Source of the DNA: Trichopria drosophilae
Taxonomy: Eukaryota > Arthropoda > Insecta > Hymenoptera > Diapriidae
DNA: 64,000 bases
NCBI GenBank assembly: GCA_030407085.1
Contig: CM059582.1
Coordinates: forward strand, 67,625,001-67,689,000
Direction: 5' to 3'
The notes under the pieces were generated by a model. The model was given only the letters and a program-made list of their open reading frames with translations, had not been told where the DNA came from and did no database searches. Position numbers and translations under genes: made by a program. Positions 23,049 through 33,024 of this stretch are shown here, in pieces. How positions within the stretch are numbered: position 1 is the stretch's first letter; the number at the start of each line of letters is the position of its first letter.

Positions 23049-26000
23049 ATGGCAAATTCAACGATGTACGCCCTTGTTTTGTGGCTTGATAAACCGCGAA
23101 CGACCAGCATTGTCTCGCAGGATGCCATACGACCAGTTGGTCAATCGCGAACGGAAGCCAAATGGGAAGGGCGCTGGTACCGAGCGTCAGTATTAAAGAC
23201 TAGCAATAAGTATTATTATTTAAAATTTGTACTAAAAAAATCAATTTCATATTTGCATAATGCTTTTATTAAATTTGTCTATTTATTACAGTCGATAAAG
23301 AAATTTTGGAGAAGCTAGAAGTGACGACAGACGGCGAAATCCTTTCCAGTGAGGAAGTAACCGCAAATACTCCGCCTTTGCTTAACAAGAGGAAGCAGAA
23401 AGAGGCAAGCAACATGTCACGAGCCCTAAAAGAGAGTGCAGAAAGAAATGTATCTCGTCAAATTTTAAAAAAAGATAGTCTCTTCGAGGAAAATTCAGAG
23501 TCTGAACATGAGCCGTGAGTAGTTAAATTTAAACTATACATTCTTGCCCTGATTCTTATTGAAATACATACTTCCGATGTCTACAATTTATTCCTAGGCA
23601 TTGATAATCTATGGCTAACCAGTGAGCAAGTTTTGCGCTAACCTTTGAGAGTTATTAATCATTTTTCAGACAAATTGTTGTACTGAAAATATCTCTTATT
23701 TTACTATTTCCAAATGAGTGGTTTTTGATCAATCCTGACGCTAAGAAGTAAATAAAAAATAATTACCGAAATTGCAAACTGAATGGCAGGTTAGGGAACC
23801 CATAATCTGATATAATTTGCAGCTTTAAGGAGTATTTCTCCATTTATTTTAAACTACTTCTTAGTTTAAACTACGTTAGAGAACAAATGGTGTTGGTTAA
23901 ATTTAGAAATGTTTTCACTTTGGATTGTTTTTAATTATTAAAAAAAATGAGATCAAACTCGATTCAATAACAGACTTTACCCTCATTTAATCAATTTCAA
24001 ATCAAAAGCGCTCACATATAAAAGTAATTCTATTTTCATCTGGCTTTGATATGATTTTGATTTGAATTTGATATGATTTTGATATTATTTTGATCTGATT
24101 TTGATCTGGTACTAATCTAATTTTGATCAAATTTTAATATGATTTTGATTTGATTCTGATCTGATGTGGTTAGATTTTGATATGATTTTGATCAAATTTT
24201 GATATAATTCGGATCTCATTTTGATCCAAAATTATGATGAACTATTTTTCACCAGGAACATTATTTTGCAATAAAATTTGGACGCATATTACTATGCGTA
24301 TAATTTATTTTGTAGTGTAATGAGTCGTAGGAAATATTTTACCTACGTAGTAGTACAAACATTCTGAAAACTCCTTTTCATTTGTATTTCTCCGATTTCT
24401 TGGTTAACCCCATTTTGCAATATTATTTTTTTGCCATAAACAATATGATTTAATTTTTCGTCAGCATAATTTCTTTTAATCAGTTGATATAAAAACACAA
24501 TTTTCATTAAAATGTCACTTACATGGGCTTTTATGTTGGAGGGCAGATAGTGTTGGTTAAATTTATATATATATATATATATTTTTTTTTGCGTTATTTT
24601 TAATTATCGAAAAAAACGTGACCAAACTCGAGAGTGTCGAAGGGACGTGGATAGTATACATTCTACAACAAAATTTACCCAAATTAATCAAGTTCAGGTC
24701 AAAACCGCTCATATACAAAAGTGTTTCTGTTTTATGGTTTTGATATGATTTTGATTTGATTTTGATCTGATTTTGATCTGATTTCGATCTGATTTTGATC
24801 TGACTTTGATCTAATTTTGATTTGTTTTTGATCTGATTTAGATCCAAAATTAATCAAATTTTATTTAAATTTAGAAATATTGTGAAGATGTTAGAAAAAA
24901 TTAATATTCGGTAAAATGTCGGCTAAAATGAAACTTTGCTTTGAAATGATCTTGATTATCAAAAATAATGAGAACCAAAGTTGAGGTTTGCGATGCGATG
25001 TTTATAATATAAATTGAATAAACGAGTTGAACAAAATAAGATGAATTTCAGACCGAAATTAGTTATATCCAAAATTGATTTTATTAATTTATTTATATAT
25101 TAATATATTAATAAATTTATTTCATTTTATTTCATCCGCTTTTTTAATCTATAATTGGTGAAATGTTGGTCAACTCTTTTAATGCTGTAAATTCGTGACA
25201 GGACGCGTAGTTTTCGAGATTTCTTGATTCTATTCAATGAAACCGTACATAATATATGTGACCCACATTGTTATCGTAATATTATATTGTAGAATTAATT
25301 TACCTCTAGGATTGAAGACAATAGCTACAACAATAAGGAAGACATCAGCGACGGTAAAACAGAAGATGATATTATACAAAAAGATAATCTTCAGGACGTC
25401 TTTTTATTTCCGCAACTTAGTCCAGATCGTTCAAAAACATATCACTTAACCGAGTCGTCTGCACGAGTGAAGAAAAATACTGCATGTCAGAATTGCGTAT
25501 TCCCATCTCGTACGTGTTAGATAATCGCCTTAATATTTTTACATAATGTTTAACAATTTCTGGATTCATTTATGTTAATTATATTATAGTCAGCACAAAA
25601 AATATCGATTTAATGAAGTGTCTTGTCGATCCGGAGAACATTAATTTTATAAAAAAATTGTTGAGGAGGTCAGAAAACTGTTCTTTTGATGACCATCCTA
25701 CAGAAGTTTTAGAAGAGAAAGAAAATAGAAAGCCTGTTGACGTTACGGAAAAACAAGGAGATATGGTAAAGCATATAATACTAATTCAATCACAGAAAAA
25801 GTTAGATATAGCTTCTAATTTTCCACAGCAACAGCAAAAGAAAGACAGCTAAGGACTGATTGCAAACGCGTTTAGCTATAAGTCCTAACAAGTTAATAGC
25901 CGTTTCGAATATTTCATTGCTATAACTAACTTTTCATTTGTGACAGTAAACTTTTAAGAGCACTCACTTCGCAGTGGTGGAGACACCACTTTTTTTCAAT

Positions 26001-27154
26001 GTTGCAAATATAGAATACAAATTAGGGTGGTTCACAAAAATAATAGTAGTTTTCGATACAAGTGGGAAAAAGTGTTTTCGAACGAATGTTGTGGCACGAG
26101 CCGAAGGCAAGTGTCGCAAGCACGTTCGTCCAAAAAACATTTTTTCACATGTGCCGAAATGTATTTTTTGTTACAAGTGTGGGTAAAATGCGAAAGAAAA
26201 ATGTCAAAAGTGTGAAAAATAGCATTTTTCCCACGCTGTAACAAAAAAATATATTTTTTCTTAGGTCTTACCCTGCAAATATCATCCTTGGGGTGAGAAA
26301 AAATTACGGGAATATTTGGACCGTAAGACCTAAGAAAAAAAATAGTTCTATTTTTGTGAACTACCCTAATACAGATGTTTCTATAGATATTAAAATATTG
26401 ACAGAAAACGTATATTTCAGACTGAAATTGGCCAGGGTTCTGACGTATGGTTGCCTACGTTCGATGCGAAAACAATAACACTCCGCTATCGTAAGAACCC
26501 ACATAAAATGGTCAACGCTTTGCTAATTGCAATTGAGGGAGAGGAAAAGCTGATGCAAATGTCGATATCCGGGAAAGGAAAGAATGTTAATTCCATTCCC
26601 ATTACTTCAAGGACGTATGAAGGGGTTAAATGTATATAATGGCGTTCTATTCATAACATAGTCCCACAAAATAAAGGGTGGGTCTTCACAAGGGAATCAA
26701 ACTAGTTGATTCTTAACTTATCTCCAAAACGGCGTGGTCAATCATTCTAACAATACAGGAAATAATTCTGCGTGTTTATTTTGTAGGGCTATGTAATAAT
26801 TAATTGAAAGAGTAGTTGAACGAAATAAAAAAAACACTTTTTTTTCATTATTATTTAGGTTATGTAAATGAGAACGTCTCAAGAAGTCGGAAAATAAGTG
26901 ACTTCGAATATTCTCGGAAGCTGGCCAGCTTTTTTTACTATATGCGCAAAGGTAAAAGCAAATCTGAGACAAGTAGACAACCTCACAAAAATACTTCTCA
27001 AAATGCAGCAAATGTTTCAAGTCTCGTCGAGAAAACTGGAGATGTTACGGAGAGCGACGACGAAGTCATTGAAAAAAAACCTCTGCACATCGAAAAGAGG
27101 CAAATGAAAGAACGCGCTGGTCCAAGCAAAATAGTGAAAAAAGTGAAACGATAG
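23049..27154 (+). CDS. BEN-domain protein encoded by the CACTA-like element
   Basis: Candidate exons: 23049-about 23210 (YALVLWLDKP, AKWEGRWYRASVLKTS), 23292-23515, 25310-25513, about 25594-25765, about 26421-26630 and about 26862-27154 (TAG). Phases agree for the joins 23515/25310, 25513/25594 and 25765/26421; the first join does not work in any simple frame and may hide a mutation. The C-terminal part reads VWLPTFDAK, NPHKMVNALLIAIEGEEKLM and ISGKGKN, then YVNENV in the last exon. This is the pattern of a BEN domain, a helical fold that binds DNA or chromatin partners. The tail is basic (KRQMKERAGPSKIVKKVKR). It is transcribed away from the transposase. I infer a role in binding element ends or motif arrays, like accessory proteins of plant CACTA elements; that is a guess. 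Introns hold repeats and a MITE. Confidence 0.55.
23870..24240. repeat. Array of TTTTGATCTGA-like motifs, unit 1
   Basis: Begins with GGTGTTGGTTAAATTTA and ends with a run of about fifteen GATTTTGATNTGA-like 10-11-mers (24049-24235). It lies in the long second intron of the BEN gene. A direct copy is at 24535-24850. Confidence 0.65.
24535..24850. repeat. Array of TTTTGATCTGA-like motifs, unit 2
   Basis: Same layout as unit 1: GTGTTGGTTAAATTTA, an ATTTTTAATTATCGAAAAAA block, then about ten near-identical GATTTTGATCTGA-type units (24736-24848). A third, much decayed copy may be at 24890-25070. Confidence 0.65.
26023..26369. repeat. MITE with TAGGGTGGTTCACAAAAAT termini
   Basis: The 19-bp end at 26023 returns inverted at 26369. 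A TA at each edge fits the TA target duplication of Tc1/mariner elements, but TTA or TAA is equally readable. An internal pair (TTTTTTCTTAGGTCTTAC and its complement) adds a second hairpin at 26254-26342. It lies in the BEN gene intron before the exon at 26421. Confidence 0.7.
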
Positions 27155-27406
27155 TAGTAATTTGTCTGTTTTATTATTGATTTTCATTTATTAATGCGAA
27201 TTTTGTCATTTCTTTACAATGTATTTTTACTAGACATCGTCCGTTTTATCATATTACAATTATCTTTTTCATTATTTCTTATTTCTTAACACGGATGATT
27301 TCCAGTTTCTAATATGTAGCATTTAATTTTTTGTTAACAGTAGTATTCCTTGTGTGTGACTCTTATACCCCTTACACTCCTTTACTTAAATCTATAAACC
27401 TCTAAT

Positions 27407-27697
27407 TTAGTTTGGCGAAAGTTCTCAAAGTTTTATTCTTTTTTAAAAGAATAAAGTATGTAACAGTGGTGTATTTTCCTTCAAACACTGTAAAACATTC
27501 TGCATTTTGAATAGGTTCAACTTTCAAGCTCTGAAGATTATGATGTAGTGCATAGTAATCTCCTAGATATTTAGAATCCGGAAATTCAATCTACTAAAAA
27601 TGGAGAATGTTTTGTAAAGTATGTTAGAAAATATACCTCAGCGATTGCTTAATCCTTTAAAAAAATAAGAAAATGTTGAGAACTTTCGCCAAACTAA
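27407..27697. repeat. MITE with 22-bp terminal inverted repeats
   Basis: TTAGTTTGGCGAAAGTTCTC at 27407 returns inverted at 27697. It is 291 bp long, non-coding, and lies just downstream of the BEN gene. No target duplication is resolved. Confidence 0.75.
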
Positions 27698-28023
27698 CTT
27701 GCAGGAGTGAATTCAAGCAGAAAATGTAAGGAGGTCCAAATATCAGACACGTGGAAAACAATTGTTAAAAAAAAAAGTAAAGTACATACTACATAGCGAA
27801 AATTGCAAATTATCTCTATAAATAAATAAGAAACAATGAAAAAGAAAATTGTGATATGAGAAAACAAATTGTATCCAGCCAAGCAATTTCTGGATAGATC
27901 ATCTATCATATATTATTATTACTTGTTCTTATTAAAGCTGCGGGAAGATGTCGAAAAAACGACAAATAATAAATAATGCTACATTATAATGCATTTATTA
28001 TTGCTTAATTAATTTAACCAACA

Positions 28024-28140
28024 TCAGTAGACCAGTCGTCGATCCGATTTGCGGTCATCCTTCCAAGGTTAAGCATTCTATATAGAGGTTACAACTTGGT
28101 AGGTGGTCGTCTCAGAACAGAACATCGCTTGCTACAGTTA
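28024..28140 (+). ncRNA. 5S-rRNA-like sequence, degenerate (pseudogene or SINE3-type head)
   Basis: CCAAGGTTAAGCA (28063-28075), then GGTTACAACTTGGTAGGTGGTCG (28087-28109) and AGAACA, follow the order and spacing of the internal promoter of eukaryotic 5S rRNA (AAGTTAAGCA; GGTTAGTACTTGGATGGGTGACCG; GGAACACC). The 5' part (GACCAGTCGTCGATCCGA) also resembles it weakly. It is too diverged to be a working 5S gene. A 5S-derived SINE or a 5S pseudogene inside the transposon is the likely reading. Confidence 0.5.
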
Positions 28141-28772
28141 TCCTGCTGGCTAATTCCTGAAAAGGGCCTACTGCTTTATTCGATTTAAAATAGCAACCTC
28201 CAATGTCAATTGACAGTTATTATAGCTCACTATGTCTACTATTTGATTTCAAATTTTTCCGCGACTATATTTTGTCTCACTCCTATCCGCGAATGTTATT
28301 TTGTTTCTATCTATTTATGAGTAAAATGTGTTACTATTTCAAGTACTCCCAATCACAGCGAAGATTTTAACATGTAACTGCCACGAAATTCAATTATAAT
28401 ACTTGTAATACAAGAAATGCAAAATTAAAAAAAAAACTATTGAGAAAACTAAAAAATAAAATTGCGTTTAAGGCCCTCGAGCATGCCAAGCGCGCCTGTG
28501 ACGTCAGAAGCGAGGAAAAAGGAGTGAACATATTCCGCTGATCTGGGGACCCTCTTTAAAGCCCAAATTTCGATCTTACTTATCCTGAAAATGTACAGAA
28601 CTTTTTATTAACTGATTAATTTAACTGATGTCTTTGATAAATCTACTCTCATGTTGACCGCCCATACTTTGACGGATGTTTCACGGATCATTCTTTCATT
28701 CAAATTGGATAAAAGATTAATCCCATTACATTGGTTTCAGATCCAAAATTGTTTATGAAATCCAATCTATCT
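28141..28772. other. Gene-free stretch of the CACTA-like element
   Basis: A CpG-containing patch (28470-28560, with GTGACGTCAGAAGC) stands out from AT-rich surroundings. It could be part of a SINE body following the 5S-like head. Nothing coding is seen. Confidence 0.3.
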
Positions 28773-28853
28773 CTGCTTTTTGAGACAATTTTAGATCTGA
28801 AATCAACTGAATGTGATTCATTTTTGATCAAGTTTGAATAAGAAAATGATCAA
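28773..28853. repeat. Internal direct copy of a segment of the left inverted repeat
   Basis: CTGCTTTTTGAGACAATTTT to AGAAAATGATCAA repeats about 80 bp of the left arm (near 17250-17330) in the same orientation, immediately before the right inverted repeat begins. Confidence 0.7.
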
Positions 28854-28861
28854 GTTTGAAT

Positions 28862-29693
28862 TTAAAATATTCCGTGTGATTTTCACTTTAACGTTAAAAA
28901 CGAACTTATATTAATTATTGATAATCTATATATGTATAAAATAGTTACCTCAAATGTTAAATAAAAATTGTTACAAGGTCTCCATTTGATTTTCAAAATG
29001 AGAATCACTATTTGGAAAACAGGTTCGATTGATATTCGATCACATTCAAATCTACATGTGATCTCCGGGGAGACAGAATATGATCAGTAACATATCAGAA
29101 TTTGATTTCAATCAAAATCTTTTGTCCTACTACATAGCTTTATTTATTGTTGATTTTTTTTTAGTGGTGAGAACATTGCTCGTGTTGTTCTAAGTCCCTA
29201 CCTCTGTGGTGCATACGATATTTTATGTAACAAAGGCAGAAAAGTGGATATTTTCTTCTCATTGGAAATGATGAAAAATACCCGTTTTGCGCATATTTTT
29301 CATAAATATAGTTAAAATATCACATGGAGGAAGAAAATCGGCTGATGGGACAGCTGAAAAATCAGCAAGTTTTATCGTAATTAAATTTAAATTCTAAGTT
29401 TTTATCACAATAATTATCTAGAAAATGTCTAAATTTTTCATTTCATTAATTTATAATCCTCATTGCATCAACTTTTGATGCTTACCGTATCGATTCTGCT
29501 GGATGTTTCTTTGATCATTTTCTTATTCAAACTTGATCATTTTCTTATTCAAACTTGATAAAAAATGAATCACATTCAGTTGATTTCAGATCTAAAATTG
29601 TCCCAAAAAGCAGATCATCTTTTAATCAAATTTCGATCAGTCCTCAACTGATGAATTTTGATCAAAATTAGATGCAATTTATTTTTACTCGGG
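28862..29693. repeat. Right terminal inverted repeat of the CACTA-like element
   Basis: Mirror of 17170-17979. It is slightly longer because AACTTGATCATTTTCTTATTC is tandemly doubled at about 29517-29560, which the left arm lacks. Confidence 0.85.
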
Positions 29694-31054
29694 CATCAAC
29701 AAAACAGTTTAAGGCAAGTTTCTCGATATTTGTAAAGTTAAAACATTTTCAGAAATATGATTCTAGATCAATCTAAAGCAAGAATATTACAATAACATAA
29801 AGCATAATAATATCCAAACTAAAATTCCAATTAAAACAATAAGGATTTTAACTATATAGAAATAATGAAGCCTTTTCACAATAACGAATTATATGAAAGA
29901 TTAATATTTAAAGTGCCTTGAATAATTTAATTAATTTTGTGTTAAACTAGTAGTACAATAATAATACAATAGTAAAGCAAACTAATACAATAAATATTCT
30001 TTATCAATGGAACATTTCAGAACTGAAACAAATACTTGTAAATTTCGTGAGATTACATTTTTAAATCATATGCACTTCTTGTACATCTTTATATAGTGGC
30101 CGGAATAGACGAAGAAATTTTTGAGTCGTTGGACGATGAAATGTTGAAAAAAATATTTAAAGAATCAGAATGTGGATTTGAAAAGAAATTTAAGATGAAA
30201 ATGAAAGCTTGGAAAGAGGGACGCACATCATTATCATTAAATGCATCATCGCCTCCTATAACATATAACGATCCGATACATAACGTTAATACTTTACAAT
30301 CTTCTAATTCCTCGGAATTATTGAAAATGCCGCATATTCAGGATGTGGTTCAGAGTGACTTCTGTGTACTTGAAATTACCAATGATTTCCGTAAGCAATT
30401 TTATTTTTCATTAACTAGATTCGGATGATCACGTTAATCCTTTGTGGAGTACATTTCCTTTCAATCCCAATGAATGAGAACGAAATAAAACGAATGTAAT
30501 ATTTCAAACAACTCGTACATGAACTCGAGTAGAATTTAAAGCAAATTTTGCAAATTTCTAAATGCTGCCTTATTCGAAAATTTCGAAATAATTATGAAGT
30601 TAGGGAGTATGTATTCAAAAATTATAATTTTAAACTATAATTAATAATAATAATTTTAAACTTTAATATATGTATATTCGTAAAATTATTATTGTTAATT
30701 ATAGTTTCCCGGGAACAAATGGATTATATATAATTATATACAATTTTTGGATAAACTTCCGAAAACGCCCCCCAACCGATTTTAATGTACATTGGTATAC
30801 TTACGTATTTCGGGGTGCTGATTACGGAAATGATAATGAAAATTGGCGCAAATTTTATTTTCATGGTGAAAACCTTAAAAAACCACCATAATTTATGTTT
30901 TTTTTTGCAATTATCTCATAAAATTCTCAAAATTTCGAAAAATTCTTCCAATAAAAGTTGTAGATTTGATCGAAATACACATTTTATATTCTATGCATAT
31001 TCCCGCCAAAATCGATAGTTTTTGAGAAAAATCGAAAAAACTACAAAACACCAT

Positions 31055-31440
31055 GCCTAGCCCTAACAATGCCTAAAAGCATATTCGTGCCCTAAAATTA
31101 ACCTAACCTAACCAGTCAGAAGTCTACCTAGCCCTAATAATGCGTGAAAGCATATGGGTGCCCAAAAAAACTAACCTAAGTTATCCAGTCACAAGTCTGC
31201 CTAGCCCTAACAATGCCTAAAAGCATATGTGTGCCCTAAAACTAACTTAACCTAACCAGTCAGAACTCTGCCTAGCCATAACAATGCCTAAAAGCATATG
31301 GGTGCCTTAAAACTAACCTAACCTAACCAGTCACTACTCTGCCTATCCCTAACAATGCCTAAAAGCATATGCGTGCCCTGAAACTAACCTAACCTAACCA
31401 GTCTGAACTCCATCTATCCCTAGCAATGCCAAAAAGAATA
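31055..31440. repeat. Minisatellite, 70-73 bp period, about 5.3 units, with CCTAA cores
   Basis: Units start at 31055, 31126, 31199, 31270, 31341 and 31411 and contain GCCTAGCCCTAACAATGCCT, an AAAAGCATATG block and CTAACCTAACCTAACC. The last unit merges into the exon at 31426. The CCTAA runs match the common insect telomere unit (TTAGG, complement), but they are only two to three units long and embedded in a longer repeat. Confidence 0.85.
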
Positions 31441-33024
31441 TGCGTATCGCTACGTGGAATTCATGTTATAATTGATCGTTTTCATGGTGTTTTGTCGTGG
31501 TTGGAAAAAAATGATGAACCAGCGAATGAGGTAATTGAAAATTGGAGCCAAAGCATGAAATATAGGCCGCGGTGTAAAAATATTGAAAATTATTTTAAGA
31601 ATTATAAATGTTTACGTTCGAGCATCGGTCATAAGTTGGTACGGTTTTATACTTGTTATTTAAAAATCATTCTTCTAGATATTGTAATGAAATATTTGTA
31701 ATTCTGCAGTTGGCTAATGTTTTCGATACCACTTACAAGGACTCTAGAAACAATTTTGTCCAACATTGGAGAACTGTGGCTGCCACAATTATTAAATACG
31801 CCATAATTAAGAAAAAACAATCGTATTTGGACGACGAATTGATAGCGGCAGGTAAAGTAAATATGAGTTGCGTGTGTGTGTGTTATATGCGTCTGCTTTC
31901 TTATTGTCTCGTATCAATGATGCATCATCATTTGTAACAGTTGCATTTCCAACATTACACAGGTAAACAGCATATCGCAGCGCTTCTTTTTCTGCCAAAA
32001 ATCTTCGGCGCTATCGTCAGAAAAAGAAAGACAGACGGTTCCTTACCAACTTCGGCTGATGTCGAGAGATGTTTTCTGGTTCGTTGTGAGGTAATTAATA
32101 ACTTCATTTGTACCAATTTCCCTTTTATGTATATATATTGGTTACTATCTTAGATGATTTACAAAGCCTATTGAAAAAAAGTGGTTTTATGAAAGCATTC
32201 TTTTATGGCTAGTTATGTAAGAAAAGTTTTTTTTATATGTTATTTATGCAGATTATTTAGATTAAAACTATTTTGAGTTCTTTAAAGAAATAGTGTCGTA
32301 ATGATGAGCACTAGTGTGGTAGTAATGACCACATTCCGCGCCAGCAACTTACAGTAACCTATATAAAATATTTATAATTTTAATAAACTTTATGAATATT
32401 TTGATTTTCAAAACATTTACATTTTCGTTGGTGATTTAAAAATGTCATGCTAATTATTTATTGTATTTCAACAGACTTCTGACGAACTCGGCGCCTTCCA
32501 AGAACATCAACGCTCTTGTAACCCTTATGTGGCAGTGGTGGGAGACGTGTGCCAAGAAGGCTCACCGCATACCGATCTTGATGTGTTCGTTATTATAAAT
32601 AACATCAAATATAAAATTGCATCAAACGACATTATTCAGGCAATTGACTATTGCTATAAAGCGTTTATTGCTTTAAATGCAGAATTCACTGCGGAATGTC
32701 GTCATATTTGGGTTTTTTCCAACAGTATATGTATAGGCACTCGGTGAATAACCCAAAAACATACACTGTCGTGACAAAATTCATCGATGAATTAGAAAAA
32801 ATTATTAGTTCTAAGAAAAATTAACAATAATCTATGTATATAATCTAGCATTACATTCATTGGGGGCTTAAGATACATATCATTTATCATTACCGTTACT
32901 TGTGTATGTAAAATTATTCATTGTACCATTCATTTACATCCATCATTATTTTCATAATTTTCTGTAAATATTTTAAAGTTTAATATTCGTTACTATTCGA
33001 ACCTTATTTTTATAACTGCGTAAA

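Larger units (their letters stand above)
17170..29693. mobile_element. CACTA/EnSpm-like DNA transposon, 12.5 kb, with transposase and BEN-domain genes
   Basis: The ends are CCCGAGTAAAAATAAATTGC and its reverse complement, and the inverted repeats run about 0.8 kb. A 2-bp direct repeat CA flanks the element (17168-17169 and 29694-29695). Removing the element and one CA rejoins the interrupted 343-bp tandem unit. Inside are two divergent spliced genes: a Tnp2-type transposase (minus) and a BEN-domain protein (plus). Introns carry dense GATC-containing motif arrays, three inverted-repeat elements lie within the gene region and just downstream, and a 5S-rRNA-like stretch follows. A 2-bp duplication fits animal members of the CMC group. 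The transposase has breaks, so this copy is probably not autonomous. Confidence 0.8.
15998..32824 (+). pseudogene. Gene A2: SAM-domain accessory protein, interrupted by a 12.5 kb transposon in intron 1
   Basis: Exon 1 (15998-16064) encodes MDSFTKDVLKEWNFVNFVQR and ends in phase 1 at a GTAAG donor. Exon 2 (30097-30390) begins in the complementary phase with GIDEEIFESLDDEMLKKIF. Joined, they give a SAM-like domain of normal length, although 14 kb apart. Later exons: about 31426-31638 (DEPANEVIENW), 31710-31851, 31963-32090 and 32475-32824; they match A1 exons 4 to 7 with the same intron phases. The region matching A1 exons 2-3 is not found between 30390 and 31426, where a minisatellite lies instead. 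The last exon needs a one-base shift in the T run near 32716 to reach its conserved end (TAA 32822-32824). SAM domains mediate protein-protein or RNA contacts; the role here is inferred only from pairing with B2. Confidence 0.6.

Noticed and set aside
31055..31440. Possible interstitial telomere
   Set aside because: CCTAA runs are only two to three units long and belong to a longer 71-bp unit.
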